Shown: positions 24,545-35,868 of the stretch, piece by piece
How positions within the stretch are numbered: position 1 is the first letter of the stretch
Layout of the letters: the number at the start of each line of letters is the position of its first letter
NCBI GenBank assembly: GCA_007570785.1
Contig: ML664161.1
Span: forward strand, 9,706,211-9,770,210
DNA: 64,000 nt
Origin: Antilocapra americana
Taxonomy: Eukaryota > Chordata > Mammalia > Artiodactyla > Antilocapridae
Direction: 5' to 3'
Translations under genes and position numbers: made by a program
Notes under the pieces: model-generated
Database searches by the model: none
Told to the model about the DNA's origin: nothing
What the model saw: only the letters and a program-made list of their open reading frames with translations

Positions 24545-24775
24545 CATTACATAATGGTTATAATTACATTATGTTTTGAATCACATAGTCCTAAGTTCAG
24601 GCTCTAATTCTACTACTAACAGGTGATCTTAAGCAAGTAATTTGACTTCCCAGAGCCTTAATTTCGTTATCTGCAAAATGGGGCTAATGATAATCCTACT
24701 CCTTTGGGTGGTTGTGAGAACTGAAAGAGGTGTAGTAAGTAAATAGCTGGCACACATTAACCATTTAAAAATGCT
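24545..24775 (+). mobile_element. MIR SINE, near full length
   Basis: The head (AAGTTCAGGCTCTAATTCTA), core (CCTTAATTTCGTTATCTGCA, then AAATGGGGCTAATGATAAT) and tail (AGCTGGCACACATTAACC) are in the expected order. Confidence 0.82.
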
Positions 24776-26054
24776 GACTTAAGCACACAAACAATAGAGG
24801 AAATCAAGAGTTAAGACTAAACCTCTAAGAATTTGAATGGAAGGAATTTCAGGACAATAGAAAACAATTTTTTTGGGGGGGGCTGGGTATGGAAATGTTT
24901 CTTCTCTCCATTGTATCTTAGAGATGAAGAATGAATAAAAATAACTTTAAAGTCACCTGTGTATCTATAATCCATCTATAGATTTCAGATATTTTTTAAA
25001 ACAGTAATCCTAGAGGCAGTTACTACTCAAAGTTCAGCAGTGGTATCATGGAAGACAAACAGCTTTTCTATCAAATCACTCCCACCAGTCAGTGGAAATT
25101 CCAAGTTGGGTATTATTATTAACTAAGCCATTATTGACAGTCTCTTTGTTTCTTGTTCTAAAATAAACACGAAATAGGAGGAATCACATTGTTTGAAATC
25201 ACATCTATTTGAAATCAATGGTTTATACAGACACTAATTAAAATATAACACTTTCAACAAATTTTAACAAGGAAAAATTCATCCAAAATTCATATAACAG
25301 CACTACCATATGCTACCTATAAAACACATTATTAGATGAATAGTCCAGGTGAAATCTACCTTTAGCTAGGTTGCATGTTTATTTTTCCTCTAAGGATTTT
25401 CTAGGAGAGATGACAACACTAGACCTCGTGTATTAGAAACAACATCAAAATCTAAAATATTACAATTTCAAATAATACACAATTCCTAAAGGGCCAAAAA
25501 TTTTACAGTCTCTAAATATAAGAGAAATTATGCTTTTATAAAAGAACCTTACTACTAATAAAGAGCTTTCTGATTTTTATGGATTAGGAATATGTTTTTC
25601 TAAATGTTATTGCTTAACCACTCTCCCATTTCTTGAAAATATGAGCATGCACTTCATTTGAGACATTTACCTCACACTGTAAGAAATGGCCAATCAGGTC
25701 ATCATTGGTGCTCCTAAAGGATGGTAATTGAGTTCTAATGCAAGTTTATAACCCAATGCAAATTAAAGGAAGTCATTTTCTCCTACTCTGCAAAGAATCA
25801 CCAGAATTATATAGGGGAAAACTTACTTGCCCACAAGGTACTTTTCAGACTTGTTTTGAATTTAAAACCATCACACTCCCAAGACAACGCCAACAGCCCA
25901 TTAGAAATTTGGAGTTTATAGCACAGAAATACACAGAAAAGCCAATGGTGCTTAGACATAGTAAAAGATTCTCAACTCATAAACAGTAAAAGAAATGAAA
26001 ATTTATTTTGTACTGATTTTTAAAAGGCTATTATTTTGGAAAAGATTAAAAAAT
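24776..26054. other. AT-rich intronic sequence, no recognised element
   Basis: A G-run (GGGGGGGG) lies near 24875-24883. The 83-codon ORF at 25738-25989 shows no domain or splice context. Confidence 0.4.
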
Positions 26055-26600
26055 TGGATAACATACTGGCTTGGTGAGAATAAAGAAAATAAGTCTTCTT
26101 ATATAAAGCTGATGGAAGTGTAGCTTGGCAGTATTTATTGAAATTTCAAATGTGCAAACTCTTAGATTCTAATGTGAGAAATGTCTCCTACAGACCTGCC
26201 TGCATTCATTCAAAATGACATGTGCACAAGGTTATTAATTACAGCACTATTTCTAAGAATAAAACACTAGAAGCAATCCAAATGTTCATCAATGGAGAAT
26301 ATGCATCTTCCATATACTGAAATATTAGGCAATGAATAAGATGGAGAAATATATGCTGATATAAAACAGCATCTAAGACTTATTTCTAAGTAAAAAATAT
26401 AAAGTTGCAGAAAGAATATGTACTTCCATATTGCTTGTATTTATTAACTTAAAAGATAAACAATGATTGCCCATTTGGAGGGAAATTGGCTGGCTGGAGA
26501 AGAGGGCTAGAAAGGAGTCGTTTGCATACTATTTTATACCTCTTAAATTTTGAACTATATGAATATATTACCTGTTCAGAAAAGTAAGTGAGAAACTTCA
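26055..26600 (+). mobile_element. L1M 3' end (ORF2 remnant plus 3' UTR)
   Basis: Typical old L1 order: TGATGGAAGTGTAGCTTGGC, GTGCACAAGGTTATTAATTA, AAGCAATCCAAATGTTCATC, ATCTAAGACTTATTTCTAAG, then GGGAAATTGGCTGGCTGGAG and TATTACCTGTTCAGAAAA at the end. The ORF2 frame is destroyed. Confidence 0.8.
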
Positions 26601-28415
26601 AATATATAATCCGAATGCAGTGAGGAGCCCACCTCGCAAGAGAGTCATGCTTTGTGGCAGTGAGCTGATGATTGGCCCAAGGACTTCACTGTGCATGCTA
26701 CAGTTATCAGGGTACACTTAAGTGGAGGTCAAAAACCTATCACAGCCACCTACACCTCCCTCCAGCTCCAGCTAAGCCTTGTGGCATTCTTTTTCATTCT
26801 TTCCCATTCCTCCTTTGACAGCCTGAATTAACTAGTGGCAGTGCTACAACTGTGTGATGCCATAAATGGACATCCTCACATGTAAGATCCTGTTCCCTGG
26901 ATGCCACCTCTGAGAATTCTGCCTAAATCCATCACTTACTGGTAGGAACCTGCTTTAGAATACGCCCTCAGGATTCATGCCACTAAGGCAGAGAGTAATA
27001 TGTAATAGCGCAGTTTTAATGTAGCATGAGGATGACTCTCTGTGGGAGCCATAAATGCCGAGCAGGTCCATGGTGCCAGCAATGGCTTCCTGTATTCTAA
27101 GCTGATATGTATCTCTGGTGTTAAGAGATCATAATATTTGACTTCTTTTGTTTAAGTGGATATACTTGATTGATGCTTCCATAAGGCATGTACACAGTAG
27201 GGCATTTCCTTCATTCCTAACTTGAAATTCAGATCAGGTCTGAACTACTTTATTTCAGGAATCTTTTGTTTGGGCCATTGCTGAGTGAAGTTTTAAAGTT
27301 AAAAAATAATTATAATAAAAACAAAAGAATCAAGTGCTGTGAGGTTACCAGCTTTCAACATTCACACCTTATGAAGGCATCAGAAGGTGTGACTGTTGAC
27401 TGTTACATTAGTTTTCATTTTTCACCATTAGGTTTGGTATTTAAGAACATGTATTTGTTGTTTAAAACCTCCATGCCAGCGCATAATTGCCACCCTATCG
27501 CAAAGCCAGTACTCTAGGAAACATCCCAAATAGAATATACTAAAAACACACAGTACACACACACATACACACACTCAGTATGTTAATAAAATTACTGAGA
27601 ATTCTTATTTATCAATATTCTAATTTTTAAAGCACTCAAATTAGGATAATTCCTTTATTAAAAAGATGTGCTTATCTCTATATGCATATGTATTGATATA
27701 TTTCCCGCTAAAGTAGTCAAAAGCAATTATTCAATAATAGTCCTAGTATCAAAAAAGAAGAGAAAATCCCATAAATATAAATGAACATGCCAAGATATAA
27801 AAACAACCTTGCTGACTAACTTTAAGGGTATATTATAAAAGCAATTTATCATTGCAGCAGTTTACGTAATTCTAATAACTCTTACTGCCTTTCACTTAGT
27901 TATTAGTGTTGTACATACAAAGGTAAAAAGGACACAGTAGAGGTACAGGTAACCAAAAGAAGAAAATGACCCTTAACTTCGCTGGGCATGAAAACCCTCT
28001 TTCCACTTCTTTTCTTTCAGACTAAGGCTTGCTGAGCCTGTCCCTTAGCATAGTGTCACAAACAAATGCATCATTTAGCTGTTCTATCGTAACTATCAGA
28101 CTCGTGACTGTTTCCTCACATTTACTAAGATTTGACACCTGGATTATGGCTCCTTTTTGCTCTTTGTCCCAGAATCATCCCGAGTGACTTCAGATATTAA
28201 ATATCCATCTGTGAAAGTGACTCATCTAATATCCTGGCTTCTCACTTTTTTTTTTTTTGAAACTCCTGAACTCTCATTTAGTAACCCAATCTCATGGAAC
28301 GTCATCTCTCAAATATTATACTCCAGGGCTACTCCTTGGCCAAACCTCCTAGGCTTTCAGCTCTTTCACTCTCTTATCCTCAAATGCCTCTCCTTTAACT
28401 GTCAGTCCCTGGGCC
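26601..28415. other. Intronic sequence with a short CA repeat
   Basis: A broken (CA)n lies at 27547-27577 and a T-run at 28247-28258. ORFs at 27266-27517 and 28157-28540 are not recognisable proteins. The latter runs into the following BovB fragment. Confidence 0.4.
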
Positions 28416-28662
28416 ATTCAGTTCAGTTCAGTTCAGTTGCTCAGTCGTGTCCAACTCTTTGCGACCCCATGAACCGCAGCACACCAGGCCTCCCTGTCCA
28501 TCACCAACTCCCAGAGTCCACCCAAACCCATGTCCATTGAGTCGGTGATGCCATCCAGCCATCTCATCCTCTGTTGTCCCCTTCTCCTGCCCTCAGTCCT
28601 TCCCAGCATCAGGGTCTTTTCCAATGAGTCAGCTCTTCACATGAGGTGGCCAAAGTACTGGG
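28416..28662 (-). mobile_element. BovB 3' segment ending at the composite-SINE breakpoint
   Basis: Young-looking BovB 3' end with a (GTTCA)n start at 28417-28437. It stops exactly after GTGGCCAAAGTACTGG, where the composite element at 34301-34650 switches to a tRNA-type head. It may therefore be a head-less copy of that SINE. No convincing target duplication was seen. Confidence 0.88.
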
Positions 28663-29268
28663 GTCTCTACACACCCTCTATTCTGTCCTTTCCTGCCCAG
28701 CTGAGAGCCACAATCCACTATGACGACCATTCTGTCATCATTAATCACAATAATTCTGCCCTTTCATCCATTTTATCAAAACCTCAAGTCTTGAGTCAAT
28801 GAAAAATTTTGGATGCTCAGAGACACATTGTAGAAAATCACATAACTTTGCAGTTTTCTGTCACAATGAATTCATGGTCCCTCTTCTAATGGAGGCCTTG
28901 AGTATTTAGTCTTTTGTCTAATTTGTCTCTGTTGTCTATCCAGTCTTTCTCAAATTCTCCAACAGCTTTCAATTCAATTAAAAAATATATAAATTCTCTG
29001 AAATTACCCTCAATTCATGAAAACTCTTCTTCCTATCCAGTAATAAGATATAACCCAGAGACTGAGCACTGTCTTTGTTGTCTACATACACTAGAGTGAT
29101 ATAACAAAAATAAACATGTAATTGACACCACCATTCCCCACATTAATCCTTTTGGAAGATCTCCTGTTATTCACTGAATAATGTCCAAGATCTTGACAGG
29201 GTACTCATTGCTTCCTGGCTACCTACTAGCTCTTTTAGCTTTATTTCTCCCCATTCTGCCTTGGAGTT
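28663..29268. other. Intronic sequence, possibly old L2-like
   Basis: Pyrimidine-rich with phrases such as CTTTCTCAAATTCTCCAACA. The stretch at 29160-29275 weakly resembles L2 ORF2. No gene was recognised. Confidence 0.3.
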
Positions 29269-29495
29269 TCTACCATGCTGTGCTTAGTTGCTCAGGCATG
29301 TCTGACTCTCTGTGATGCAATGGTCTGTAGCCCTTCAGGCTCCTCTGTCCATGGGGATTCTCCAGGCAAGAATACTGGAGTGGGTTGCCATGCCCGCCTC
29401 CAGGGGATCTTCCCAACCCAGGGGTCGAACCCAGGTCTCCTGCATGCAGGCAGATTCTTTACCATCTGAGCCACCAGGAAAGCCCTCTCTACCAT
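29269..29495 (-). mobile_element. Bov-tA SINE, antisense, with short target duplication
   Basis: Bov-A body (TTGCTCAGGCATGTCTGACT, then GGCAAGAATACTGGAGTGGG), then the tRNA-Glu-derived head complement (GGTCGAACCCAGGTCTCCTG, TACCATCTGAGCCACCAGG). The flanking repeat TCTACCAT occurs at 29269-29276 and 29488-29495. Confidence 0.93.
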
Positions 29496-29799
29496 AACAC
29501 TCTATGTATTCCTGTTTTACCCTGGCATTTTCTCTTTTTAGTTCCTTAGTTTCTCTCTTTAGTTCCTTTAGTTCCTTCATCCCCCGACTGTTTCCCCCTA
29601 AAATCAATACTTGGATCATGGCAAATAAAATGTCTACTATAAGAAAAGTATAGTTATATTACAGATGTAGCTGAAGAAAGGATAAAGAACAATAATATTG
29701 GAATTGAAATCATATACTTCCTTGTAGATCTTGTAGTAAGCATCATAGTGTTGATAAAGTAGTAACTATTCAATATTTTTTTTCACTGATGCTCAATCC

Positions 29800-30140
29800 T
29801 TCGTTTTTTTTTTTTTTTTTTACATTGTTACTTCCCTATCCTAGAACTCACTTATTGCCTTTAATGCCAATTCCAATTTATTCTGCCTGGTTTTTTAAGA
29901 CCATCCTGTATCTGGCTTTATTGCTTTACCCTTATTTCATAATAATGCCTTCCTCTGGTCTACCAATCTCTTTGCTGTCCTTATTCAGTTTCATGCTTCT
30001 TTCCTCAAGTTCTTCATCCTACTGATAATGTTTATCTCAAATATCACACTCCGTTTCTGTCCCCTCTACCCATCCCAGTTTTCCATTCTGTTTCTTTTTT
30101 TTCCAGGATCATTCACACTTTTAAATTCACCCCACATCCT
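29800..30140 (+). mobile_element. Possible heavily decayed L2 ORF2 relic
   Basis: A T-run precedes pyrimidine-rich text with CCATCCTGTATCTGGC, CTTTGCTGTCCTTATTCAG and TCTCAAATATCACACTCC, in the order of the L2 sequence seen more clearly at 47475-48830. Weak. Confidence 0.3.
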
Positions 30141-30184
30141 CTTAGCATTTCCATGAGTACTTTATGCATTCTTATCTTTTTATC

Positions 30185-30290
30185 TTTAATAGAGAATAAT
30201 AATAATTCTCAACTCACTGGGTTACTGTGAGAATTAGAAGTGTTAGTATAGGTGATGTGCCTGCCAGAGTTCATGCTCATAGATGTGTAT
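30185..30290 (+). mobile_element. MIR SINE tail fragment
   Basis: Matches the second half of MIR: AGAATAATAATAATTCTCAA, TGGGTTACTGTGAGAATTAG, and a degraded GTGCCTGCCAG end. Confidence 0.5.
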
Positions 30291-31774
30291 CACAAACTTC
30301 ATCAAATGTTCTCATCTTAAATCTTTTTTCTACATGGCCATTGCACATCACAAAACACTTGATAGATTTCTAATTTCCTTACAGTTATAGAACTTCTGTC
30401 TAAAGCTTGAATCTGAGTTCCTTGGGAACCAAATCCCTGTCATACACTGTGGTCTTACCACCACATCACCTGAAAAGTTGATAGAAAGTAGTAAGGAAGT
30501 AGTCACTTAACTTGTGGATGATTTCTTGGTAAATCTTATTCCACAAAATCAATGATTAATTATTAATGGATTAGTAGCATAATTTGAATCATCATCAGCA
30601 TAGCCTAAAACAAGTTCTCCAGAAGTTATTTCTTTCTGGATATAAAATATACATTGGTGGTAGCATTCAAGTATGTATGAGTCCAATGTTCTTGATATTC
30701 ATAACAATTCATTCAAAATAGGGAAAGCATACTGAGACCATGTAATGAAAATTTGTTTCCCTTTCTGTATTACACCCTACCTGTCTACATCCTATTCTCT
30801 GATAGAAACAGAATCATCTCTCAGGTGGAAAGAAAGTTCTTCTCTATTTTAGTGACTCGCAAATGAGGCAACAGAATAGGTGAACTAGGTGATTAAATCA
30901 AAGTTTTTCTCCTAACTTTCTTCTAGATAATCTGAATCAAAGAGTAACCACAACCTTACTCTGTGCTACATTCCTGTGAACAAGTTTAAGTGAATCTCAT
31001 ATGATTGATATATGCATAATCTCTTTGAACATCACACTGTGTTGTGTATGAAGGCTAGAAAGGGGTAGGGGAAAGAAAATATTGCTGATTTCAACTGTAT
31101 CTGGCTTGGGAAGCCTTGCAAGAAATTTAGAAAGTTAGATAGTGAGAGAAATGTTGGGCAATATTATCCAATATTTGGATAAGAATCATTTTTTTTAATG
31201 TGTGTGAACCTCAACTTACAATTTAGTGTTGTTCAAGGTTTCAGTGAGTGAGTTGGTTGAGATTTGATTCACAACAGTGTAAATAGAATTAACTACATTA
31301 AAAAATACACTAATATTTACTGTAATTTGAAACAAACTCCTAACAACAACTCATAAACTATGAAAATGATCCTGTTCACTCAAGAGATCTTGCTCAGCTT
31401 CCTATGGATTAATAATTATTTTTTGTGAGGTAATCACTAATGGGATAAATTTAGAGAAACATTCTAACCAACCACAGACTGGTGTTTAATATCAACCTAT
31501 TTTATTAGTGTTAATAGCAAAGTAGTCTTTAGGTTCATTTGCTTTTTTTTTTTTCTCAATCATTTGCTTTTTAAGTAAATATGAGAAGATTGTTTTAAAT
31601 GTAAATTTCCAAAGAATAAATTTTGAAGACAGTAATATTTACCTTTTTAATTGATGCTTTATAATAGCTTTAGAATGTTTAGATATTATTTCTCTTAATT
31701 CCCTTTTAAAAAGCACACATGGGTTAACATCTATTGTAGGTAATTGCAAAAAAGAAAGATCTTTTCTGCTAGCA
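30291..31774. other. AT-rich intronic sequence, no recognised element
   Basis: No ORFs over 60 codons. A T-run lies near 31544-31555. Confidence 0.4.
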
Positions 31775-31892
31775 GTTCTCAACTGTTTTTAACTATTCTA
31801 GGAACTTAAAAATACCAGTTCCCCAAGCATGGTCATTGTCTGAACCTCAGACAGTTGTGTCTCAGGCTCTCTGAGAGCAAGTTTGAGCACCC
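31775..31892. mobile_element. Possible hAT-Charlie (MER5-like) relic
   Basis: GCAGTTCTCAACTG at the left and an AGTTTGAGCACCCC right end recall the CAGTGGTTCTCAAC termini. The middle TTAAAAATACCAGTTCCCC is compatible with the family. Tentative. Confidence 0.4.
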
Positions 31893-32049
31893 CATACAAG
31901 TATATTTAATATCATTTCTAGGTGATTGAAATTATGGCAGGAATTTCCAAAGTTTATAATATTTTTATATGAAATGTGATTCTTCTTTCATTCACAAATG
32001 TGATAGAGATTATACTGTAGTCTTATTTATAGAAAAATTCTCCCAGTCA

Positions 32050-32182
32050 CCTCTCTTCCTGACACTCTACCACAATGGGAAAACCTCCTTGAGGGCAGGA
32101 ACTAAGTTTTAAATATATTTGTATCCCCTGCATCTAGTGCTATGTCAGGCTGAAGCAGCCAGTGAATGTTAGGGGTGTTAAC
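32050..32182 (+). mobile_element. L2 LINE 3' end
   Basis: CTCCTTGAGGGCAGGAACTA, TTTGTATCCCCTGCATCTAG and TGCTATGTCAGGC follow the L2 tail. Confidence 0.7.
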
Positions 32183-32919
32183 ATACCTTTTTCTTATAAT
32201 GACAAATCTTGCTCTTAAAGAGATTATTTTTATTTAATTAGTGCTTACTTATAGAGATATATCTAATTTTGTTATTTTACTTTGGCGACTAACAGAGGCA
32301 TTTGTTTTATATTTTCCTGCTATGTAAATTTGCTAGCACTTAAAACACATTTTTATCATTAATTAATTATATGATGCCCCCAGATGGAACAAAGATGGCA
32401 ACAATCGTGATAGAAACTGAAATGTTCAATTATGATCTGACCATACAGAGTTCAAGTCATTTACGTGAGAACTAAGAACAAAATGAACTGCTGCTAACAT
32501 AACAATGTGTGCATTTAAGTGAAAATTTGTATTTTTTGTCAGAAGCAGTTAATAAATAGTTCAAAATAGTGCTTGATTTAGATTACTTCCTCTAAAAGGG
32601 TATAGAATAAAGTAAAAAGCAATGAATTATTTTGGTCCCTTGCTTTGATTACATATAGTCTTTAACAGAAACTATTAAATTTTAATGTTAATTAAAGGAA
32701 AAAAAGGATATGTGTTAAAATTATGATAAACTACTGAATTGGACAAAATCTTTTGGGGCATTAAAGTTTTAAGTTGAATATGTACTGTACAAAGAAATGA
32801 AGAACTTAAGAAACAGTTACAACTTGAACATGGATTTCGAGCTCATCATGTTTTGCAACAAGCAGTCCTGTGTGAAAGCATCTTGTGATTGGTCTTTAGT
32901 TCTCACCATTCCTGCTTAA
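32183..32919. other. AT-rich intronic sequence, no recognised element
   Basis: No coding potential and no repeat family assigned. Confidence 0.4.
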
Positions 32920-33028
32920 CAGTGTTTTGAGAAGTTCAGAAAGTTGCTCAAAGTCACAGAGCAGTTAGGTACCAGAAGCAGCAGCAAACAGATAATCTGA
33001 CTCCAAATACATTGCTCTATCATCACTG
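32920..33028 (-). mobile_element. MIR SINE, antisense
   Basis: AAGTTGCTCAAAGTCACAGA and AATCTGACTCCAAATACATT match the MIR core-to-head region. Confidence 0.65.
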
Positions 33029-33144
33029 CTGTGGACCCTCGTGGCCATCTAAGGTTATGTGAGCTAGATGCCTGCAAGTGCTTACTGCCTGGACAATAGC
33101 AGGCATCTGCAAACCTACCAGTGTGTGGCATAAATCTCTGCTAC

Positions 33145-33245
33145 TTGAGTCGTCCCTGGACCAGAGACATGGACATTATTTGGAGCTCATTTGAAATGAG
33201 GAATCTGGATGCTCCATCACAGACCCCCACATAACAGAATCTGCT
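33145..33245 (+). mobile_element. MER5A-like hAT transposon fragment
   Basis: GTCCCTGGACCAGAGACATG, GCTCATTTGAAATGAGGAAT and AACAGAATCTGC follow the MER5A order. The ends are missing. Confidence 0.55.
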
Positions 33246-33329
33246 TTTTTAAAAAAATAATACTCCTATACAACTTTTATAAACTGTTAAGTATGAAAAG
33301 CAAGAAAGTAAAGATATTCATAGATGAAA

Positions 33330-33532
33330 TTAGGACACAGGAATTTGATCTCAGCCCTGCCACAAACCAGATGGGGCACTTGTAAGCTTTTTTTTTTTTA
33401 AACTTTTTAGAGCATATTTTTTTTTAAATCTGTGAAATGGGGATGATAATATCTGTTTTTAGGGTTATTGTGATACTTATCTAAATACATAGGCCTGGAC
33501 CCCAGCAGGAGTTAAGAAATGAATACTGAATC
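33330..33532 (+). mobile_element. MIR SINE with internal T-rich insert
   Basis: Head-like GATCTCAGCCCTGCCACAAA, then an insert of T- and A-runs near 33389-33425, then TCTGTGAAATGGGGATGATA and GGGTTATTGTGATAC. Confidence 0.65.
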
Positions 33533-33911
33533 CCTTTGCAGATCCACAGATGGGTAAAAAGACTGCTAGCTCTAGGGCACTCCATGGATTTGGTAAACTC
33601 TCGATTTCCTGATTATGTTGACTAGGAACTATCTGTGTTAGAATCCATTTAAATTAAGCTTTCTGGGATGTCCACATTTTCATGCCCTAGAGATTTGCTA
33701 CAGAATTATTCTCAGAGCAATTATAGGTGAGGCGGCCCTATAATGAGATATCTTTGCTACTTCATTAAATAAACCCCCTTGGATGGGCTCCAAAATGGAC
33801 CTGCCTCATACCAAATTCCATTACACTGGAAGTAATCTTATAAGAAGGCTCTGGTGTGGGTTCAATCATCCTGGATACTTAATGTTTACCATAAAGGAAA
33901 TGTGTTCTAGA

Positions 33912-33957
33912 ACAGTGATTCTCAAAAACTGGTTCTCAGACCAGTACTTTATTGATC
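33912..33957 (+). mobile_element. MER5A-like hAT terminal fragment
   Basis: ACAGTGATTCTCAAAAACTG followed by GTTCTCAGACCAG resembles the CAGTGGTTCTCAAAGTGTGGTCC terminus. Confidence 0.45.
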
Positions 33958-34288
33958 TAAGGGGCAATGAAAAAAAAAAGAAAACTTAGTCAACTTTTCA
34001 TAAAGTTGAATTATAATCTATTTAAAAATACCCTGCATTCTGAGAGTATGCCCTATTTTGAGAGTATGCCCTTTCTATTTTCTATCTTTTTTGGTGTTAA
34101 ACTGCTCCATATTTTAATTAAGTAATGAAATTTTAATGAAATAATATAATGATAGCTATTTTTGTGATATTCTTGCACAATACAAGGTCAATTCTCTCGC
34201 CTCTCCAAATTAAAAAAAAAAAACTAAGGTCCTTGAAATCCAAAATTCCAGACAATTGTTAGAGAAAAATGCTTAAAAGGAAATTCCT

Positions 34289-34662
34289 TCCTATGAAATT
34301 CAGTGCAGTTCAGTCGCTCAGTCATGTCCAACTCTTTGTGACCCCATGAACTGCAGCACACCAGGTTTCCTTGTCCATTACCAACTCCCAGAGCTTGTTC
34401 AGACTCATGTCCATTGAGTCAGTGATGCCATCCAACCATCTCATCCTCTGTCATCACCTTCTCCTCCTGCCTTCAATCTTTCCCAACATCAGAGTCTTTT
34501 CCAATGAGTCAGTTCTTTGCATCAGGTGGCCAAAGTATTGGAGTGGGTAGCCTATCCCTTCTCCAGCAGGTCTTCCTGACCCAGGAATCGAACCAAGGTC
34601 TCTTGCATTGCAGGCAGATTCTTTACCAACTGAGCTACTCAGAAAAGCCCTCCTGTGAAATT
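34289..34662 (-). mobile_element. Composite SINE: tRNA-type head fused to a BovB 3' segment
   Basis: On the minus strand a Bov-tA-type head (complement at 34541-34650, with CAGGAATCGAACCAAGGTC) is joined to about 240 bp of BovB 3' end (34301-34543), where ordinary Bov-tA carries only about 115 bp. The join lies in TATTGGAGT, shared by the two parents. The repeat TCCTATGAAATT (34289-34300) versus TCCTGTGAAATT (34651-34662), 11 of 12 matching, shows that both parts integrated together. It may be a named long Bov-tA variant, which I cannot check. Confidence 0.85.
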
Positions 34663-34734
34663 AGCAAGCAGCATAAAGCATTTTAAGTTGGAGACCAAAC
34701 TGTAAAGTTTTCATTTTAGGGCAAATTTGTGCAG

Positions 34735-34860
34735 TGTGGACATCTCACAGTGTGTGATTCTCATCTCATCTCCTTGCACCGCTATGTATACCAGGACCAT
34801 TTGGGATCTCTTCAAATCCAGATCCTGATTCTGCAGGTCTGGCAAAAAATTCTGTATTTC
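34735..34860 (-). mobile_element. MER5A-like hAT fragment, antisense
   Basis: TCAAATCCAGATCCTGATTC, TGCAGGTCTGGC and TTCTGTATTTCTCACAAATC match the complement of the MER5A centre. Confidence 0.5.
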
Positions 34861-34881
34861 TCACAAATCCTCACTTAGAGT

Positions 34882-35150
34882 AGCAAGGGCATAGTGGTTA
34901 AGGTGGTGAGCTCTGAACCAGGTCGCCTTGGTTCAGACCCTGGCACTACCACTTCTAGCTGTTGATCCTTGAGCAGGTGATTTAATCTTTCTATCCCTTA
35001 GTTTTCTCATTAGCATAAAAGGATAATAGTTTCATCTCATATGCTTATTGTGAGAATAAAGTGTAATGTTGAATGTAAATATTCCCAGGATGTAAAACAC
35101 AATACCTGACACATAGAAAGAGCTCCATAAATGTGAGTTATTACTCTAAC
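34882..35150 (+). mobile_element. MIR SINE, full length
   Basis: Head GGCATAGTGGTTAAGGTGG..CTTGGTTCAGACCCTGGC with a recognisable B box. The core is TTAGTTTTCTCATTAGCATA and the tail is ACCTGACACATAGAAAGAGC..CATAAATGTGAG. Confidence 0.85.
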
Positions 35151-35723
35151 TTCACAGAACAGTGACTGGAGCACCAAGATATGAAGAAAAAGCACCTTAA
35201 GGAGCTCCTGCATGATGAAATCGGAATTGAAAATTCCATTTGGTGAAGGATAAGTTGTGCTCTATATTCTTTGGCTGGTCTAGTGGGATTGTTTGAAGCT
35301 GCGTATTTTGAAGGGTGTGTGTATAGGTCTGTTCTACTTCAAAAGGTGGAAGCCTCTGAGCTACTAAGATCCTATGAGTAAGGCTGAAATGATGGCATGG
35401 TTTAGGTTGCATGCCACAAAATTATTAGATTTCTTGATAATTTGAGTGCTTTTCTTATAAATGACAAAAATGTGATTAGTATATTCCCAGACCTTTAAGT
35501 TTTCCTATTAGCAAACACCCTACAGTGTTTATTATTATTCTTTATAATTATTCATTATATTATTATTTTATTATAATAATTATAAAAAGGATATTCTTTA
35601 TAATATATATAATAATTATAAGTTAATAATTATTCTTTCCCTATGAAAGTTCAACTAGAATGTTTATGAATTAATCTCTTCTAACTTTTTATTGACAGCC
35701 AAGAGGTTCACTGGATTAAATAT
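35151..35723. other. Intronic sequence with AT low-complexity block
   Basis: 35525-35640 is a TTA/ATAAT-rich low-complexity tract. The rest shows no supported gene. Confidence 0.5.
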
Positions 35724-35868
35724 AGCATCACCGACTCAATGGACATGAATTCTAGCAAAGGCCAGGAGGTAGTGAAGGACAGGAAAGCCTGGCGTGCTGC
35801 AGTCTGTGTGCTGTGCTTAGTGCTGCAGTCCATGGGGTCACAGAGTCAGACACGACTTAGCAGCTGAA
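35724..35868 (+). mobile_element. BovB LINE 3' end with internal duplication
   Basis: GCATCACCGACTCAATGGAC starts the fragment and GTCAGACACGACTTAGCAGC ends it. The 11-mer GTGCTGCAGTC occurs at 35794-35804 and 35820-35830, a 26-bp tandem duplication with a diverged spacer. Confidence 0.88.

Noticed and set aside
29335..29619. 94-residue minus-strand ORF containing GFPGGSDGKESACMQETW
   Set aside because: This peptide is the well-known conceptual translation of the Bov-tA SINE, here extended into flanking DNA.
28416..34662. CRISPR-like or clustered direct repeats, given the recurrent GTTCAGTTCAGT and CCAACTCTTTG motifs
   Set aside because: The recurrence comes from dispersed BovB and Bov SINE copies at irregular spacing, in a mammalian genome.
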